NCBI RefSeq assembly: GCF_014905175.1
Contig: NC_057791.1
Coordinates: forward strand, 16,868,177-16,932,176
DNA from: Aphidius gifuensis
Lineage: Eukaryota > Arthropoda > Insecta > Hymenoptera > Braconidae
DNA length: 64,000 nucleotides
Direction of reading: 5' to 3'
Shown here: in pieces, positions 24,401 to 39,057 of the stretch
How the letters are laid out: the number at the start of each line of letters is the position of its first letter
Position numbering within the stretch: the stretch's first letter is position 1
Position numbers and translations under genes: made by a program
Notes under the pieces: generated by a model
What the model was told of the DNA's origin: nothing
Database searches by the model: none
What the model saw: only the letters and a program-made list of their open reading frames with translations

Positions 24401-27400
24401 TTTTTTTTTTTATTTATTTTTTATATTAAAGATAAATTTAAAAATCCATTTTCAACCAAGTCATAAATTAATTGTCAAGTATATAATAAAAAAAATAAAT
24501 AAAAGACTTGATAAAAAAAAAAAAGAAATTTATACTCAATGTTAAATACAACCAAACGTAAATAAAAATAATAAAAAGACAAATTGGCTAGTTGTTTTTT
24601 TTATTTTTAAATTGGCCTGTTTGCAATTTCGTCGACTAGACCATTGAATTTTTATATTTTTTATTTTTAAGGTACAATAAGAATGTAAGAATAGTGTACC
24701 AGACCGAAAACCATTGCCAAGTGTTCATGAAAAAGTCCAAAAAAATATTGAGATAAAAAAATTCCTTAGATTTTCGTTGGTTTAAAATGTTGAATATTTT
24801 TATTATTTTTTCAAGTAGACTACGACCTTTACCCATCTTACTCAAATACCAACAAAGTTGAATGCATCCATATACATTTATATATCTTAACATCCGGGTT
24901 TATAATCCTTCCGGAGGGACAAATGGCATCGTAAAGTCGCCCTCACATAACCAGAGGCCAAAAATGTATACTTAAAATACCAAAAACCATGAATTTCATT
25001 TCAAACTTAAATCTAAATTGCCATCACATTTAAATATATCAAAAATATACTAGAAAATATGTATTATCATGTGTGAATTACTTCTATTTTAAGAGGGTTA
25101 AAATAGACGCGTATAAATTCAAACACACCCTATCACTTTTTAAAGGATAAAAATCCAAATGAAAAATAAATAAAAATAATTATATATTTGTCGCATGCAC
25201 ATGGGGTAAATTTTATTTTTCTTATTATTATATTTGTCATGTGGGTTTATTTTATTTATATGTATTTTACATATTGTATATGAAAAGAGGAAATAAAGGT
25301 TGGGTCAAATATATACTACAACTACTTGCATTTTACCTTATGGGTTATTCAAAAGTACCCGGACTTTTCTCTCTCTGTGTCCTGATGTGGTCGTCGTTCA
25401 ATATATGCAAAACAGGGTATTTTCTGTCGCGTTGTCATTTATTATCTTAACATATATATATATTTTTTTTTTCATGGGTGTGGGTGGACATTGAATATGG
25501 CACACATGATGCACATGAGAAATAATATACAAACTTTTATGAATGCATCATGTGTGCCATTCTACCAACAAAACAAATATATATTATATATTTTTTTATA
25601 TATAAAAATAAAAAAAAAGTTTTGTATACTTTACTGAATGCAAAATTATATATATTAAATATTTTTTTATCATTTTTTTTTATATTATAAATATGACAAA
25701 ACAATGATAATAACAGACAAACTTTTTTTGTTGTCAAATCGTTTTTTTTTTTTTTCTCACCAAACACAAGTGACAAATGAAAAAAATGTCGAGGTGTGAA
25801 AGGGCTTATATTTATTCCCCTCTTTTCTATTATATTTCTCAAAATAAACTTACACAAAACGTCTGTGTACTTATCGTCTGGAGGAAACGAAAAAAAATAT
25901 AGACTAATGTCCATTTGTATTGTATAAAAAAGAACATTATTTATTTAATATTTATCAAGAATAAAAAAATAATTTTATAACTTTAAAATATGATGAATTT
26001 AAAAATTCACTTTTGCTGAAATATAAAAATAAAAAATTATGGTTTATAAATATTTCTAAGCAAAAATTTTGATGGTATTGTTGATGGGCGTTGGTTCAAG
26101 TAAAATCAACGTTTTTTTTTCTTCTTTATTTTTGGATCCATTTTGGATTTTAGCGCCTTGGCTATTGTGGACCTATTTGATCCATTCCCTTTAGTATTAT
26201 TGGGTCGTACCTTTACTCTTGGCATTCATGTCTTTTGTGATATATTCAGTGACACCACCGGGCACGGTGGGACCTTGTTATAATAGTCGGGATCTTGGTA
26301 GTTTTTTTTAAATATTTTTTTTTTTTCTAAAAGGTGTCGGATTCTAGGGAGACCATAGTGAGTCGATCAAATTTTTCGATTGTAATATATTTCAGTGTGT
26401 GTGTCTGTGTATTTTGCTGTATGCATAAAAACTTTGCATTCAAAAAAAATTTATTATTCATTCTTCATTTTTATTGTTATATATATTTATTTTTCTTCTT
26501 TTTTTACCATCATAAAATCCCAGCGTTCTTATATGCATTTTATTTTTATTTTTTTTCTTATTTCTCATCCGGTTTTTTTTTCGTTTCGTCAACTTGGCTC
26601 AATGCACGTATTTTGACAGTCGAGGACACGGATGTCTGCAAAATTTTACCGGGTGTTTCACGCCTCACTATTTAAATACAATTTTTTTTTATTTTTTGTT
26701 AATCATATTATCTTGTGTTTATAGCTTTTTTTTTTTTATTTAAATTATTCTAAATTGCGTGTGGTTTTGTTCAAATAGATTTGAATAATTTTTTCTTATT
26801 TAATTTTAAAAATATAAAATAAAACTTACCTGGCTGAGGAAAGGTTATAGTAATTTTTTACTTTGAAAATTTTTGAGTACATGAAACTGAAGTATCATCA
26901 TCTTTTCTTTTACTTTATATGTAACTTTTTATTTTTATTATAAAGAAAGAAAAATACCCAACGAGAATATATACTGTTATAAAAAATCCCTTGTACTTAC
27001 CTATCCACTATATATATCTTGGTTCATACTTGCGACAATTGTGTCTGGGGCACCACCAAGAGTCCTCAAGGGTCGACGCCTTCGTTGAAAAAGGCCTGTG
27101 TTTTCTACTCAATTCTTAGACTTCAAAGGGTCTTTTTTTTTTTTTTTTGCTCTACACATGACTACTTTTCTATTTTTTTATTTTTATTTTTTCTATTCTT
27201 TGTAACCTACCTTCTCAAGATATGAGTATGTTTCTCACTTGATAACATAAAAGCAAAATTTGAAAAAAAAATGAAAAAAAAAAAGCTCCAAGTAGTGACC
27301 GAAATTAAATTGAAAAGTAGTCTCTTTGTATCGTAATTAAAAGACAAAATGACGTCGAGTGAAAATGCTATCAGTGTTGGAAAATAGCCCAATGGGTTAT

Positions 27401-30400
27401 TATTACATTCACACACACATACACATACATATTTTAATGAAAAGTGGATTTAATTTCACGAGATTTAGGACATACCGTTTTCCACAAATGGTGCACGTTT
27501 GTACAACTAATATTATATGTGCAGAATACCAATTAACCAAAATGGTTAAATGTCTAAATTAAACTTTATGAATTTCCAAACACGTATTATATACATCTAT
27601 AATTATTATGAATATAATTTCACGTTGTAATTAACATCTTGTTATTACAAAAATTCCAATCAACTTAATAAATCTCAATTTCATATAATATGTAGTTCAA
27701 AATTAATGTATCATTATTTACCAAACTATTTTAGGTAATATAAATTACTAAAAACCAGCAAATGAGATTTAACATATTATTTAATATTTTTTTTTTTAAT
27801 TTATAAAAAAAAAATAGACAAAGAGATAGAAAAAATAAATAAACGTGCAGACGATATATATCTGTTGCATCAGTTTAAGATAATAAAATGAGTAAAAAAA
27901 AAATCTAAAGACAGGGGTATTGTCTCATGCTGATTTAAAAATTCACTCGTGGCTCGTTAACCAGTGCTGGTATATTATCGGATGCTCTTCGAGGCCAATG
28001 TAACACAGCCGGAACCAGCACGACTATATACACTGTACCCTTTAACATCTTTTATACATATATATTTTTTTTTTTTCTTATTTATATCTTTGGGAATAAA
28101 CTATCTCTCCCAATAGCTTCTGAAACACACACATGTATATTCAGCGTTTAAAAAGAGAAAAATAAAAAAGACTTATTGGTAGGGGAGGTTTATAGAAAAT
28201 GATCATATATCTCATTGGCCAACTGAAAAAATAATTCATGTTTAAATTTATATTTATTCGTTTATTTATATTTTAATACATGTTAACATTGTATATAACC
28301 ATTATCAAATATTATATGTATAATCATAAATTTATATATAATTTTATTTGAATAAAAAAAAATTTTATTTACCACTCGAGACACATCAAGTCACTCAACT
28401 ATTTTATTATTTTTTGTGTTTTGACTTGAGTATTATGTGGTGTATAAATAAACATTTATAAACTAATTTAAAATGAAAATTATGGAAATCATAAAATTCG
28501 ATAACACGTTCAATGTTTTTTTCCTTTGTATTTATTTACTATATTTTTTTTTTTTTTGTTACTCAAAAGTGTTATTTAAGATGTAAAAAAAAAATACAAA
28601 AATATCGATTTTATAAAATAATTTTTCGATTACAAATTCAGCTGTAAATATCAAATTATTTATCGTATAAATTTTTTTCGATTTCGTTTGTATACATACG
28701 AGTATAAATTTACCTCAATTTTTTTTTTCATTTCCAATTTTTCTATTTTGTTTTTTTCATTGTAATTATTATTTTTATTATCATTGTTATATTTTTACCT
28801 GTCGGCTTTTTTAAAGGTACATAAAAAGAGGTGAATTTATTTTATATAAATTTTTTTTTTCGGGTTTATGTGGGTGAACAACAAGAGATCCTAAAAGATT
28901 TTTCAATATGTACACGCGGTTGTATTTCATGTATAAAGGAAAAATTTTTTTTAGTAACCTTACACACTGTCAACAACACACCTGTCAAATGCCAGGTTCC
29001 AAAGCATTTTTTTTTCTCCTATTATTAACAATAATACATATTTGTATTGAAAAAACAAAAATTGAAAAACAATTGATTTTATTTTTCAAATAATAATCAT
29101 TATATTTTTTATAAATCAATAATTAATTTGAATTATTTATTCAATTAATAATACAATCGTTGAATATATTATTAACAACATTTAATAATAATATTTCATC
29201 TAATATGTAAATTTTACATTGATAGAAATATGTTTATACAAGAAAAATATAAAATTAAATTTTCACACATAAAAGCTTTTAATGCATGCTTGAATAATCA
29301 TCCATGGTAAAACTAATTTAACTTAAGCCAAGCAAAGACACAAGAAAAGGATATTTATCATCTATATATTGTATAATAATAATGTACATTTATGTATGTA
29401 TATTGTATGGGTGTTGGTATAAGCGCACGGGTGCGAACAATGAACAAAGCAAAATCTCTCAACACGACTAACAATGGACTTTCAGGATCGTTCGGGTTTT
29501 GCACACATTATTATATCGATACCCCTTTACTTCAACGATCCGCCTATCGTAAAAAAAATTATATAAAAATATATATATATATTTTCTTGTCTGTTCTCAA
29601 GGCAAAGTGAGTGTACTCCATTTTCTACTCCATTTTTTTTTTTTTATTTATAAATCAGAGTACATCCTTTCACAGATTTTTCATAAAATATTTTTTCTTT
29701 TTTAATTTTAATAAAAACGATTACTTTGAGTTTAAAAATAGTGAAAAAAAAAATTTTTATTTTTTTATTTTTCACATGGGAAAATTCATTTAATCGCTGA
29801 GTTTTTTTTTTGCTTCAAGAGCAATTGCGTATATTTGAGGCATTATATAGTAAAATCAATTTTATGGAAATGAATGGGGATTTGTGAATTCAATTTCTTT
29901 CTGATAAATTGATTCGTTGGTTGGATTTTTTTTTTTTGAATATATTTTTTCAATGATAAAGTAGGAGAAAAGGTACAAAAACGTGATATGGGGAGAGACA
30001 CTGGATACAATGAAATGTCGCGTGGGTCAATGTAGATAAATAATAAAATATATATACAATGAATATAAGAAAATAAAGAATTTTTTTTTTTTCGAATGAG
30101 TCACGGTTGCTTCGCGTGCGCGATATTCGATATTCGATATGAAAACCAGTATTTCTGGATAAATAAATTTCTTTTTTTTATATTGTTTTTTCAGCTGTGT
30201 ATTACTGGAGTCACTTTTAAACTTGGTAAATAAAGTCCATCGATGTGATATCGCTGTAGACAACAGTCACGAAATGTCTGCATCCACATGTTTTTATTTC
30301 TTTAACATTTACCAAGTGTGTTGTTATCGGTTTCGAATAATCCTCAACACCAATCGAAACTGTCTTAACGTTTTTTTTTTTTTCTCTTTATTTCTCACTG

Positions 30401-33400
30401 ATTACATTGACACTGCCTCGATAAATTTAAAAATAAAAACATCCAGAGCGATAAGAGCTTTTTTTCTATTCAATATATTCTACAAAATTAATAAAATTAA
30501 AATATCAAGTAAATTTAACAAAATTTATGTACGTTATTTATGAATTTTATTATTTTTTGTTACAGGTTTACAAGCTGAATTATTTTATGTCAAAGAAGGA
30601 GTTGTAAATGACTATGCAATGAAATTTATACTTCAAGTACCAGCACAAACTCAAGAGCTTCATTTTACATGGGAAAATCTTGCTGGTAAATCTGTAAGTA
30701 CAAAAAAAATTACTTATTTTTTATATAAAATATTTAGTCTTATTAAAAATTTATAAAATCAATTTTTACAATTTTTTATTTCTCTTTTGTATTTTTATAT
30801 ATAAAACTTTTTTCATTGCGAAAATATAAAAAAATTAATTTAACAAGTTCATAGTTTACTGAACTTGATGCTTAGTGAGAAAACTATTTGAATATAAATC
30901 GATTGTTCAACTTGCATGACCACACTCCTTCAATTTAAAAGCAAAAAATAATAATAATAATAAAAACTTTACCAATATACCAATATGAACACAAAAAAGA
31001 AAAAAAAGAATTTCAAGCTTGACTACACGATAAGATTATTTTGATAACCATATTATACTTAAAAAATTTATTATACAATTTTCCATTTTTAATTTAAAAA
31101 TATTTAATGATAAAAAAAAAAAAAGAAAGTTTTTTAAAAATATTATTTAAAAATTTATTATTATCTTGGCTACTGAATTATTCTGTATATAAAAAATAAA
31201 TGGCAACAAAAATATCATGTTACAAATATTTTTGCTGTTTCTATTTCAATGTTTTATATTTATTTATTTTTTTTGATACTGTTAAGACAAGTGATACCAA
31301 GATGATAAAGTCAATCTCAAGAAATTTAATATTATTTTTTTACATTCCATTTTATTTTCATGTATCGTATTTCAAATTATTTTTTTTATTTTAAAATTTT
31401 TCAACAATAATAATGATTTTTTATTTATTCATTTTATTCATGAATATATTTTTGGCATGTTGATACTGTACGACAAGGTATAGATAATATCAATTAAGTT
31501 ATGTAACAATGTGACTCTAAATGATTATCAAAGTGTTGAATGTAAATATTTGAGTAAATTCATGACACTAAAATTGACTTGTTCAATGTTAAATAAATAT
31601 AAAAATCATTGCCAAAAAATACAAAAATAAAATTCAATGGTATTTGTAAAAGAACATACGACAAAGTGGTCAAGCCACTTACTCTTCTTCTTATATATTT
31701 TTTATGTTTGATTTTTGTCTTTTTCTCTCAATCACAGTCACCATGTTTGGACTCTAATGTCCCAAGACGAATGAACGAGTTGAATTTAAAGCAAAAAAAA
31801 AATAATCCCTTTACTTCTTGATCTTTCTCGATCTCTATACGTGAAAATAAAATGTGAAAAATAAAAAGACTTACAGTTGTCAAAAGAGTGACGGGGATAT
31901 GTGTGTGTACTACGACATCCGTCACTTCATGACAAAATCGAATTTGTTACTCCAAGTCCCTTTAAACGAATCGTGCTGTCTGACAAACTGCATTCTCCCA
32001 CTTGCTATAACGGGATCGATCAAACCAACACAAATGTTAAGTTTAAAAAGGGTAAATTTGGCAAAAAAAAACGACATGTATTTATTTTATCATCATCGAC
32101 AAATTGTTTTCACTTTATTTAATTTTTTTTTTTTTTTATATATTTTATAACTTGAATATTATTGTTCATTTTTGGATATTGCAATTTAAAGTTTTTTTTA
32201 ATTTCAAGCCAAATAAAGTATTGAATTTAAACTCAAACTTTTTATTATCATATTTAAATGAAAAATTATATTAAAATTTAATTAAAGTTGATTATTTGAT
32301 AATTTAATATTTAAATAATTCACATTTAATTAACAAGCAATATTCATACACATAAATACAAAATACTTTCTCACACATACATTATACATTATACCTTATT
32401 TCTTGCTCGGATAATCCTCATCTCGATGCTCTACTTTACTATACAGTTTTACTGCAACGGAAATCGCTTTCCAAGAAGTAAAGGCAGTTGAGATATCCCT
32501 TTTTTTTTTTCATGATAAAAAAATAAACGAATAAAAAAAAAAAACAACAAGTAGTTTAAACATTTCGAGATTCCAACGAGCTGTCTGATCATCTCAGTTT
32601 TATTTATTTTCTTTTTTTTTTATTCTTCTTTTTCATTTACGTTTTCTTTTTTTATGTACTTGTTTTTTTTTCAAGTCAATCATTTTCTTCATTTGGTGTA
32701 TTTACTTTTGCGCAATGTTTGCAACGAAAAACAAAAAAAATAAGAAGATAAAAAAATTAAAAAATGATTTTATATAGAAAAGTAAAATTTACTTGATAAA
32801 TGGTATTTAAAAATTTTATTAAAATTGTATTTAAATTAATTTACAGTTGCAGTATCAAGTGTTAGTTGATATAAGTACTCCAGCAGCTTTAACAAGTACA
32901 TTGGATATATCTGAAAATGGTGAAATACCAGTTGGTAATAAACAAACATGGACATTATCACTTCATTGTGGTCCATATGATGCTGAAATTGATCTAACAA
33001 TACGTGTAAAAGTATTTTTAAATCGTCGTAATGAAACACATCTTGAATTTAGAAGAAAAAAAATATGTTTAAAAGCTGAAAAAATTCATCATTTGGAAGA
33101 AGTTCTTGTTGCTGCATCTGGTACAACAACAGGAGGTCAAATTTTTTATGCTGCTATTGGTTGTGCTTGTGCATTTATTGCAGCAATACTTGTTGTTATA
33201 GCTGCATATTATGTACGTGATAAAAAAACAAGAAGACACCGAGATCCACTTCAGTAAGTTTATTTTAAATTTTAATTTCTTAATTATATTATAATTCATT
33301 TTTTAATTATTAAAATTAATTATGTTTTTTTTTCTTCTTTTAATTTCTACAGAGAATCAAGAGCTTTAAGCTCAGCTTGTAGTGTTGAAAGAGGTACTGG

Positions 33401-35814
33401 TATTGGACCAGCACAAACTTTTCTATCACCAGAAACTCCACCACCACCATCATGTGCTTCAGCAACGAGTTATAGACGACTCGATGATCGTCCAAGTCGT
33501 GAACTTCATGAAAGAATTCAAGAAATCACTGTACAAAGGTATGAAACTTGAGAAAAAAAAAAATTTCCTCTTTTTTCTTCTACAAATGTTTTGCTTCATT
33601 CAACTTGAAAGTTTCGAAATATATATTTTTCTTTTTGACACAATAAATTGTTTTTTTTTTTCTTCATCAAACTACAGAGAAAAACTTGAGAAAACATATT
33701 AAACAAAAAAAAACAAAAAAAAAGTATAAAAAATTGTTTTTTTAAAATAGTAAAAAGAAAAAATAAAAAAATATTCTTTGATGTCATGCCAACAATAGAT
33801 TTTTCTGGGTTGAGTAAACCTAACTTTTACGTGAAAAAAAAAAAAAATATATAAAATACAAAATTGCTTCTGATACTGCAACCGGGTAAAATGACAGTCA
33901 AAAAGTCACGTACCAATTTTGTGGTACTAGCTGTAACAAACACAAATACAAACCCCAGTAAATTTCGATTTTATCGTTGGTCTCTCAATCGATAGACTTG
34001 TGTTCTTGTATATATAAAACGAAAATAAATTTAAAATTATAATAATAAATAAGCATTTAAAATACAAGTTAAATATAACACAATGATTAATATAATTTTA
34101 TATTTGACATAACTGATGTATGTCTTGTTTATCATGTGTTTGTAATATTTTTATTTTATTTCTTAAGACGAGAATTTTTTTAAATTACGTAATATAATGA
34201 TTCGGGAGAGACACATTTACACTGTAACACTTTATGCACATAGTCATGATTAATGAAGATTGATGAAACATCCAGGGGACACGAAACATAATTCTTTGGG
34301 TGTTGCTACTACTAATTTTCGAAATCCCAAACTCTCAACTAAATTATAAATACATTTTAATAAAAGAAATTTATTAAGCAATATACTCATTAAATGTACA
34401 TTATTAAAATTGCTATAAATAACAGCAAAGTATTCTTTTAAATTAATTAGTTAATTAATTTTTTTTTACAGATGTCGAGTGAGACTTTTGAGCATTGAAA
34501 TGGAAGGTACTTTTGGACGTGTTTATCGTGGTAGTTATCACGAAGAGGGTGCTATAACACCACGTGATGTTTTAGTTAAAACAGCAGCTGAACATGCATC
34601 TCAAGCTCAGGTAAGTTATCTTAAATAGAAAAAAATAATAGCAAACATTAAAAATAGTTATAATTATCTAATATTATAATTTAAATTTAATATTTAAAGG
34701 TTGCTTTATTATTGAGAGAGGGTCTTGCATTATATGGATTAAGTCATCCAGGATTACTTCCAGTTCTTGGTGTATCAATTGAAGATAGAAGTGCACCATT
34801 TTTATTATATCCACATACAAATTATAGAAATATGAAAAGATTTTTAATAAGATGTAAACAAAGTTGTGAAGGTCCACCACGTGCACTTACAACTCAAGAA
34901 GTTGTTGAAATGGCATTACAAGCAGCAAGAGGAGTACAATATTTACATAGAAAAAGACTTGTACACAGAGATATTGCTGCTAGAAATTGTGTGTAAGTAT
35001 TATTTAAGTATACATATTTATTTGAGTCCAATTGGAAATTCTATTATCGATTTTTTTTATTATTGTGAAATAAAAAGTATATTTAAAATTCAATCAGAAT
35101 GAAAACAGTGAGCGTATTCATTAAGAATACGTCAATACGTCATAAACATAAATTTTAATATTTGTATTAATAATTATCAGCATGATTCAATGATCATTCA
35201 CAATTCAAGCATGACAATTGATTTTAATGAAATATTAATTGAATTATTTCATTAAAAATTAATTATTATTTTATTATTTATATTAAATTATAAATGTTTT
35301 TTAATATTATTACAGTGTTGATGATAACCTGACAGTACAGATAACAGATAATGCACTTGCAAGAGATTTATTTCCACAAGATTATCATTGTCTTGGTGAT
35401 AATGAAAATAGACCAATCAAATGGCTTGCAATTGAGAGTCTTCTTAGTAAAACATTTACAACTTCTTCTGATGTGGTAAGTTATAAATAATATTTTATTT
35501 TTTATGTTCTTTGATTATTATTTAAATATATGTTTAACATTTTTATTTTGTTTTGTTTTTCTTAGTGGGCATTTGGTGTTCTTTTATGGGAATTAACAAC
35601 ACTTGCACAACAACCATACGTTGAAGTTGATCCATTTGAAATGGCAACTTATTTGAGAAATGGTTATAGACTTGCACAGCCAATAAATTGTCCCGATGAA
35701 TTATTTGCAGTAATGGCATACTGTTGGGCAATGTCACCCGATGAAAGACCAACATTCAGTCAACTAATTGTATGCCTTCAAGAGTTTCACACTCAACTAA
35801 CCAGATACGTTTAA
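15411..35814 (+). CDS. drl: Derailed/RYK-family Wnt receptor (pseudokinase)
   Basis: Single-pass membrane receptor for Wnt5-type ligands, acting in axon guidance, with an extracellular WIF domain and an intracellular kinase-like domain. Eight exons: 15411-15513, 30566-30693, 32847-33253, 33353-33538, 34472-34610, 34700-34992, 35316-35475 and 35566-35814, giving 554 residues with consistent phases. Signal peptide is residues 1-19. The WIF domain begins at GLQAELFYVKEGVVNDYA. The transmembrane helix is about residues 176-200 (FYAAIGCACAFIAAILVV). The kinase-like domain runs from about residue 280: a glycine loop altered to MEGTFGRVYRG, lysine in VLVKTAA, HRDIAARNCV, then ITDNALARD where active kinases have DFG, as expected for RYK relatives; later IKWLAIESL and WAFGVLLWELTT. 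The assignment to drl rather than the paralogues Drl-2 or doughnut is not certain. Confidence 0.93.
19332..19544 (-). other. GC-rich coding-like fragment inside the drl intron
   Basis: About 71 codons are open on the minus strand in a sharply bounded GC-rich patch, ending at TGA (plus 19332-19334). The frame includes FYGIPVGSFERKRPIARY and later IGPYLPTRSSLSGVG. There is no start ATG, and it begins after an in-frame stop a few codons upstream. This is most consistent with a fragment of a mobile element or an exon remnant. A small hairpin (GCCCTA/TAGGGC) also lies in it. I cannot name the element. Confidence 0.35.
25497..25560. repeat. 17-bp perfect hairpin with 30-base loop
   Basis: The arms 25497-25513 (ATGGCACACATGATGCA) and 25544-25560 are exact reverse complements. 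The mixed base composition makes this unlikely by chance in such AT-rich DNA. It could be a tiny inverted-repeat element or a small-RNA-type hairpin in the drl intron. The pairing does not clearly extend outside the arms. Confidence 0.6.
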
Positions 35815-38568
35815 TAACTATAATTTAATGCAAAAAAAAATAAGAAAATTATTATATTTATCAAAGGCTGTTTCTAAATATCAGACTTGCAAAAAAAAAA
35901 AAATATTTATCTTCAATTTGCTTGCAAAGTTTTAAAAGAACAAAGAATTTTTTTTTGTTTTTTTTTTATCTATGTATATATTTTATTGGTAATTATAAAT
36001 GTATATTATTTTTTTTTTTTTCATAGTTGTTGTTTTTTATAAAAAACAATAGAGTATTTAAAAATAATGGTTTTATACTAGTGAATTTAACAGTAGATTA
36101 TTAATGATAAAAAAAAAAAAAGAAAAATTAACATTTTTGCATGAAAAGTTTTATTATATTCACTGCCAAGTATTAAACAATGCCAAGAAAAACAAAAAAA
36201 ATAAATAAAAAAAAATATGTATACAACAATTAGGATATAATGAGAATATGTAATATGTGATAGACAATTCTCACTTTTTTTTTTTATTATCCAACGTGCC
36301 AAGTTAATTTTTTTTTTTTTTTTTTTTTAAATTTTTGTATATATTATATATAACATTATTATTAACAATTATTAATTGATAGGTTGAAAAACCTAATTTA
36401 TCAAAGACTGTAAATATCGAACAGATAAAAAAAAATATTATATATTAAAAATAAAACCTTGACGTTATTGATATCAAACAATAAATTTATTTAATCGTGT
36501 AAAAAAAAAAAAAAAAACGACATAATGATATGCAAACTGGGAAATTAATCCAGACATTTTTTTTAATACTTGTCATGAAAATTATTCTTTATAGGCGTTG
36601 CCGAACATGAAACGGATGGAAGACATAAATCTTGAAAATTATTTTTTATTTTCAAGATATACGCATAGAGACGACATTTGAACGAGTTATTTCCGACTCA
36701 AGCAACTTTAGCATGCTTTTGCAAATTTATTTTATCCCTCTGAAATATTATTTTTAAAACTTTTTTTTTTATATATATATAAAAATAAAAGTTGTATTTA
36801 TTTAGATGTAATTTTTTTTAAATAATTCATCAAATGATAAGACGATGTCGTGCTTGAGTAAGTAAAGTTGTATTTCGTGAATTTTATGATTATAATTATT
36901 AATGGTTTGCCAAAAAAACAAACGTCTTGTTTAATATGATTAATGATGACATGACATGTGGTATTTTTTTAAATTTAAAAAACTGATATAAAAAAATATT
37001 TTAAATCTTTTATTTCTTTATATTTATTTTATTTTATTTAGATATATATTTAAATATTTGTTTGTATTTAAATTCAATGATTTTATATTTACAAATATTT
37101 GATAATAATCGAGTGTAAATATCGGAAATGAATTTCTGTTATTATCCGGTTCAAGTTCTCCTATTTTCAATATCAAACAATGTCCATTAACAAACACGGT
37201 ATATCTACTTTTATCTATACAAAACAATGTACACATTGAGATGATTGTATCCTGACTATTCTCCCTCATTCAACAACACAATTAGCCACAGTACATTAAT
37301 CATGACTTATCCTAAAAATGGCTTTGTAGAATCAAAATAAAAAATAAAGTCATTCAACAAAAAAAAAAACAAGTAAAACAAATATATCTCAGCTAATTAC
37401 ATGATGCAAAATGAGTCATCATGTAGTTAAGTTTAAAATTGATCACCTGCAAAAACATAAAAAGAAAGAAAAAAAAAATCATATATAAACAAAACAAACA
37501 TCTGGATTGTTAATTATAAATTTTTTTTTATCTTTCACTCCAAGTGGAAAATAAATTCATCAGTTTTATGACCTTGCTCCTCCTCAAGCATCTCTTTAAC
37601 AGAAAATAAAAATATATTATTACTCGGTGAATGGATCATTTGATATATCATTCAGTATTTTTTTTTTTTTACATAACAAATACTTGATGCACATTTATTG
37701 CATCAAGGTTTATAAAAAAAAAAAAAATACATATATTGACTACAATAACTAAAGTGACTAATTTGATATAAAAAGAAAGGGTTGCTAAATTAATTTGACA
37801 TAATATAATTATGATAATAGAAACAAAATAAAAAAATTTTGATTCTGAAGAAAAGTCAAAAGTTTAAAGGTAGTTATGGGGAACACTTCAAAAGCACTTT
37901 GAAGTGTGATGGCAAGAGGCCATGATGGTTAATGAATTTCAATGGGCTTGTTGGACAGGGGGTGGTGGCAAACCCTTTTGTCTGGGTGTCCCCTCTTACT
38001 CAAACGTTATATTATATAGTATCCAAAATTGCTTTAAGCTAGTATATAGACTTGGTGCAATCATCGTGCTTTGTATGACTATATATGGGGTTGCATTTTC
38101 TCTACAAGAATCTCACCCTCAATTTCTCCATTTAACTATCTTTCTCTCTCTTTTTTTTTCTGTTCCCCTTAAACCCTCTATTCACTTGTGTTGGTACATA
38201 TATAACTGACAAGTTGATAATAGCATTTGGTAATAAATGTTGCTTGCTGGCAGGTCGTAAACGAGCTAGTTTAGTTTGTTACTATAATACCCAGTCTCAA
38301 TTATTATCAGTCAATTTTTTTTAGATATTATTTTTTCATCCGTGAGGAAAAAAAAAAAGATTACAACTTTCTGGAGATACTTAATTGGATCGTAAAAGAT
38401 ATAAAATTATATCGAAATCAGCAGAACAGTTGGAAAACTCTTCAAAGAATTTAAATTATAGAAAAAAAAAAAATTACTTTTTATTCATCTTAATTATAAT
38501 TTTTATTAATATATATATTTTTTTCCTTTTTTAGCATTGAGGATCAATAATTGTGTTGTATTATTTTA
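35815..38568. other. 3' flank of drl and gene-free stretch
   Basis: Contains the drl 3' UTR region and long A/T tracts. A short perfect hairpin (ACACTTCAAA / TTTGAAGTGT) lies at 37883-37907 at the edge of a GC-richer patch (37860-38020). No convincing coding region was found. Confidence 0.4.
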
Positions 38569-38854
38569 ATGAAAAAATTGGTATGTATATATAAATTTTA
38601 TTATTACTTATTCATTTTCATTTTAAAATAATTTTATTATTTCTTCCAGGAAAAAGTTACCAAGGGGTTTGCTAAATTTATTGCAGCACAATCAAGACCT
38701 GACCCACTTGTGGATATATATGTACAAATTTAAAATAGATTTTTAGATGGTTACGATCGTAAAACTGTATAGTCGTTATGGATTTATAGGACGTTCTCTT
38801 AAGAATCATAAATACATTCAGGACTTTTATAAGAGCTACGATTTTACTGGTTAA
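38569..38854 (+). other. Possible small-peptide gene or relic (two short coding-like frames)
   Basis: A four-codon exon (ATG at 38569, ending at a GTATGT donor) splices in frame to 38650-38733 after a good acceptor (TTCTTCCAG). The product is 31 residues containing GFAKFIAAQSRPDPL. Immediately downstream, 38747-38854 is a separate 35-residue frame containing KLYSRYGFIGRSLKNHKY. Both look like protein rather than chance translation of AT-rich DNA, but neither is recognised and neither has a signal peptide. Together they may be a frameshifted relic. Confidence 0.25.
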
Positions 38855-39057
38855 ATTATTTAAAATACGAACGTGTATTTCAATTAATGTCAATGATTTT
38901 TTTTTCATATTTTAATTATTCAGTTAGTGGTAATACCATTGACAGGTTATTTCAATTGTGTGGCTCGTAAAATTTTTATTTATACTATGATTTATTTTTA
39001 AATTTTTTTAGTTTAAAATTTAGTGTATATTTTAGGCTTTTGTGATAATTTAAATGA

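Larger units (their letters stand above)
15514..30565 (+). other. First intron of drl (15,052 bp)
   Basis: This one intron is about three quarters of the gene and lies between the signal-peptide exon and the WIF domain. It is AT-rich with A/T homopolymers, but GC-richer islets of 80-250 bp recur, for example at 16740-16990, 17210-17420, 19320-19550, 22130-22570, 26130-26300, 27010-27110 and 27940-28050. They look like conserved regulatory elements or old mobile-element pieces. A (CAT)n run is at 21439-21457. No complete nested gene was found. Confidence 0.6.

Noticed and set aside
26127..26275. GC-richer patch with protein-like pieces in two frames
   Set aside because: The frame changes within 80 bp and no splice sites explain it; treated as an intronic islet or old insertion.
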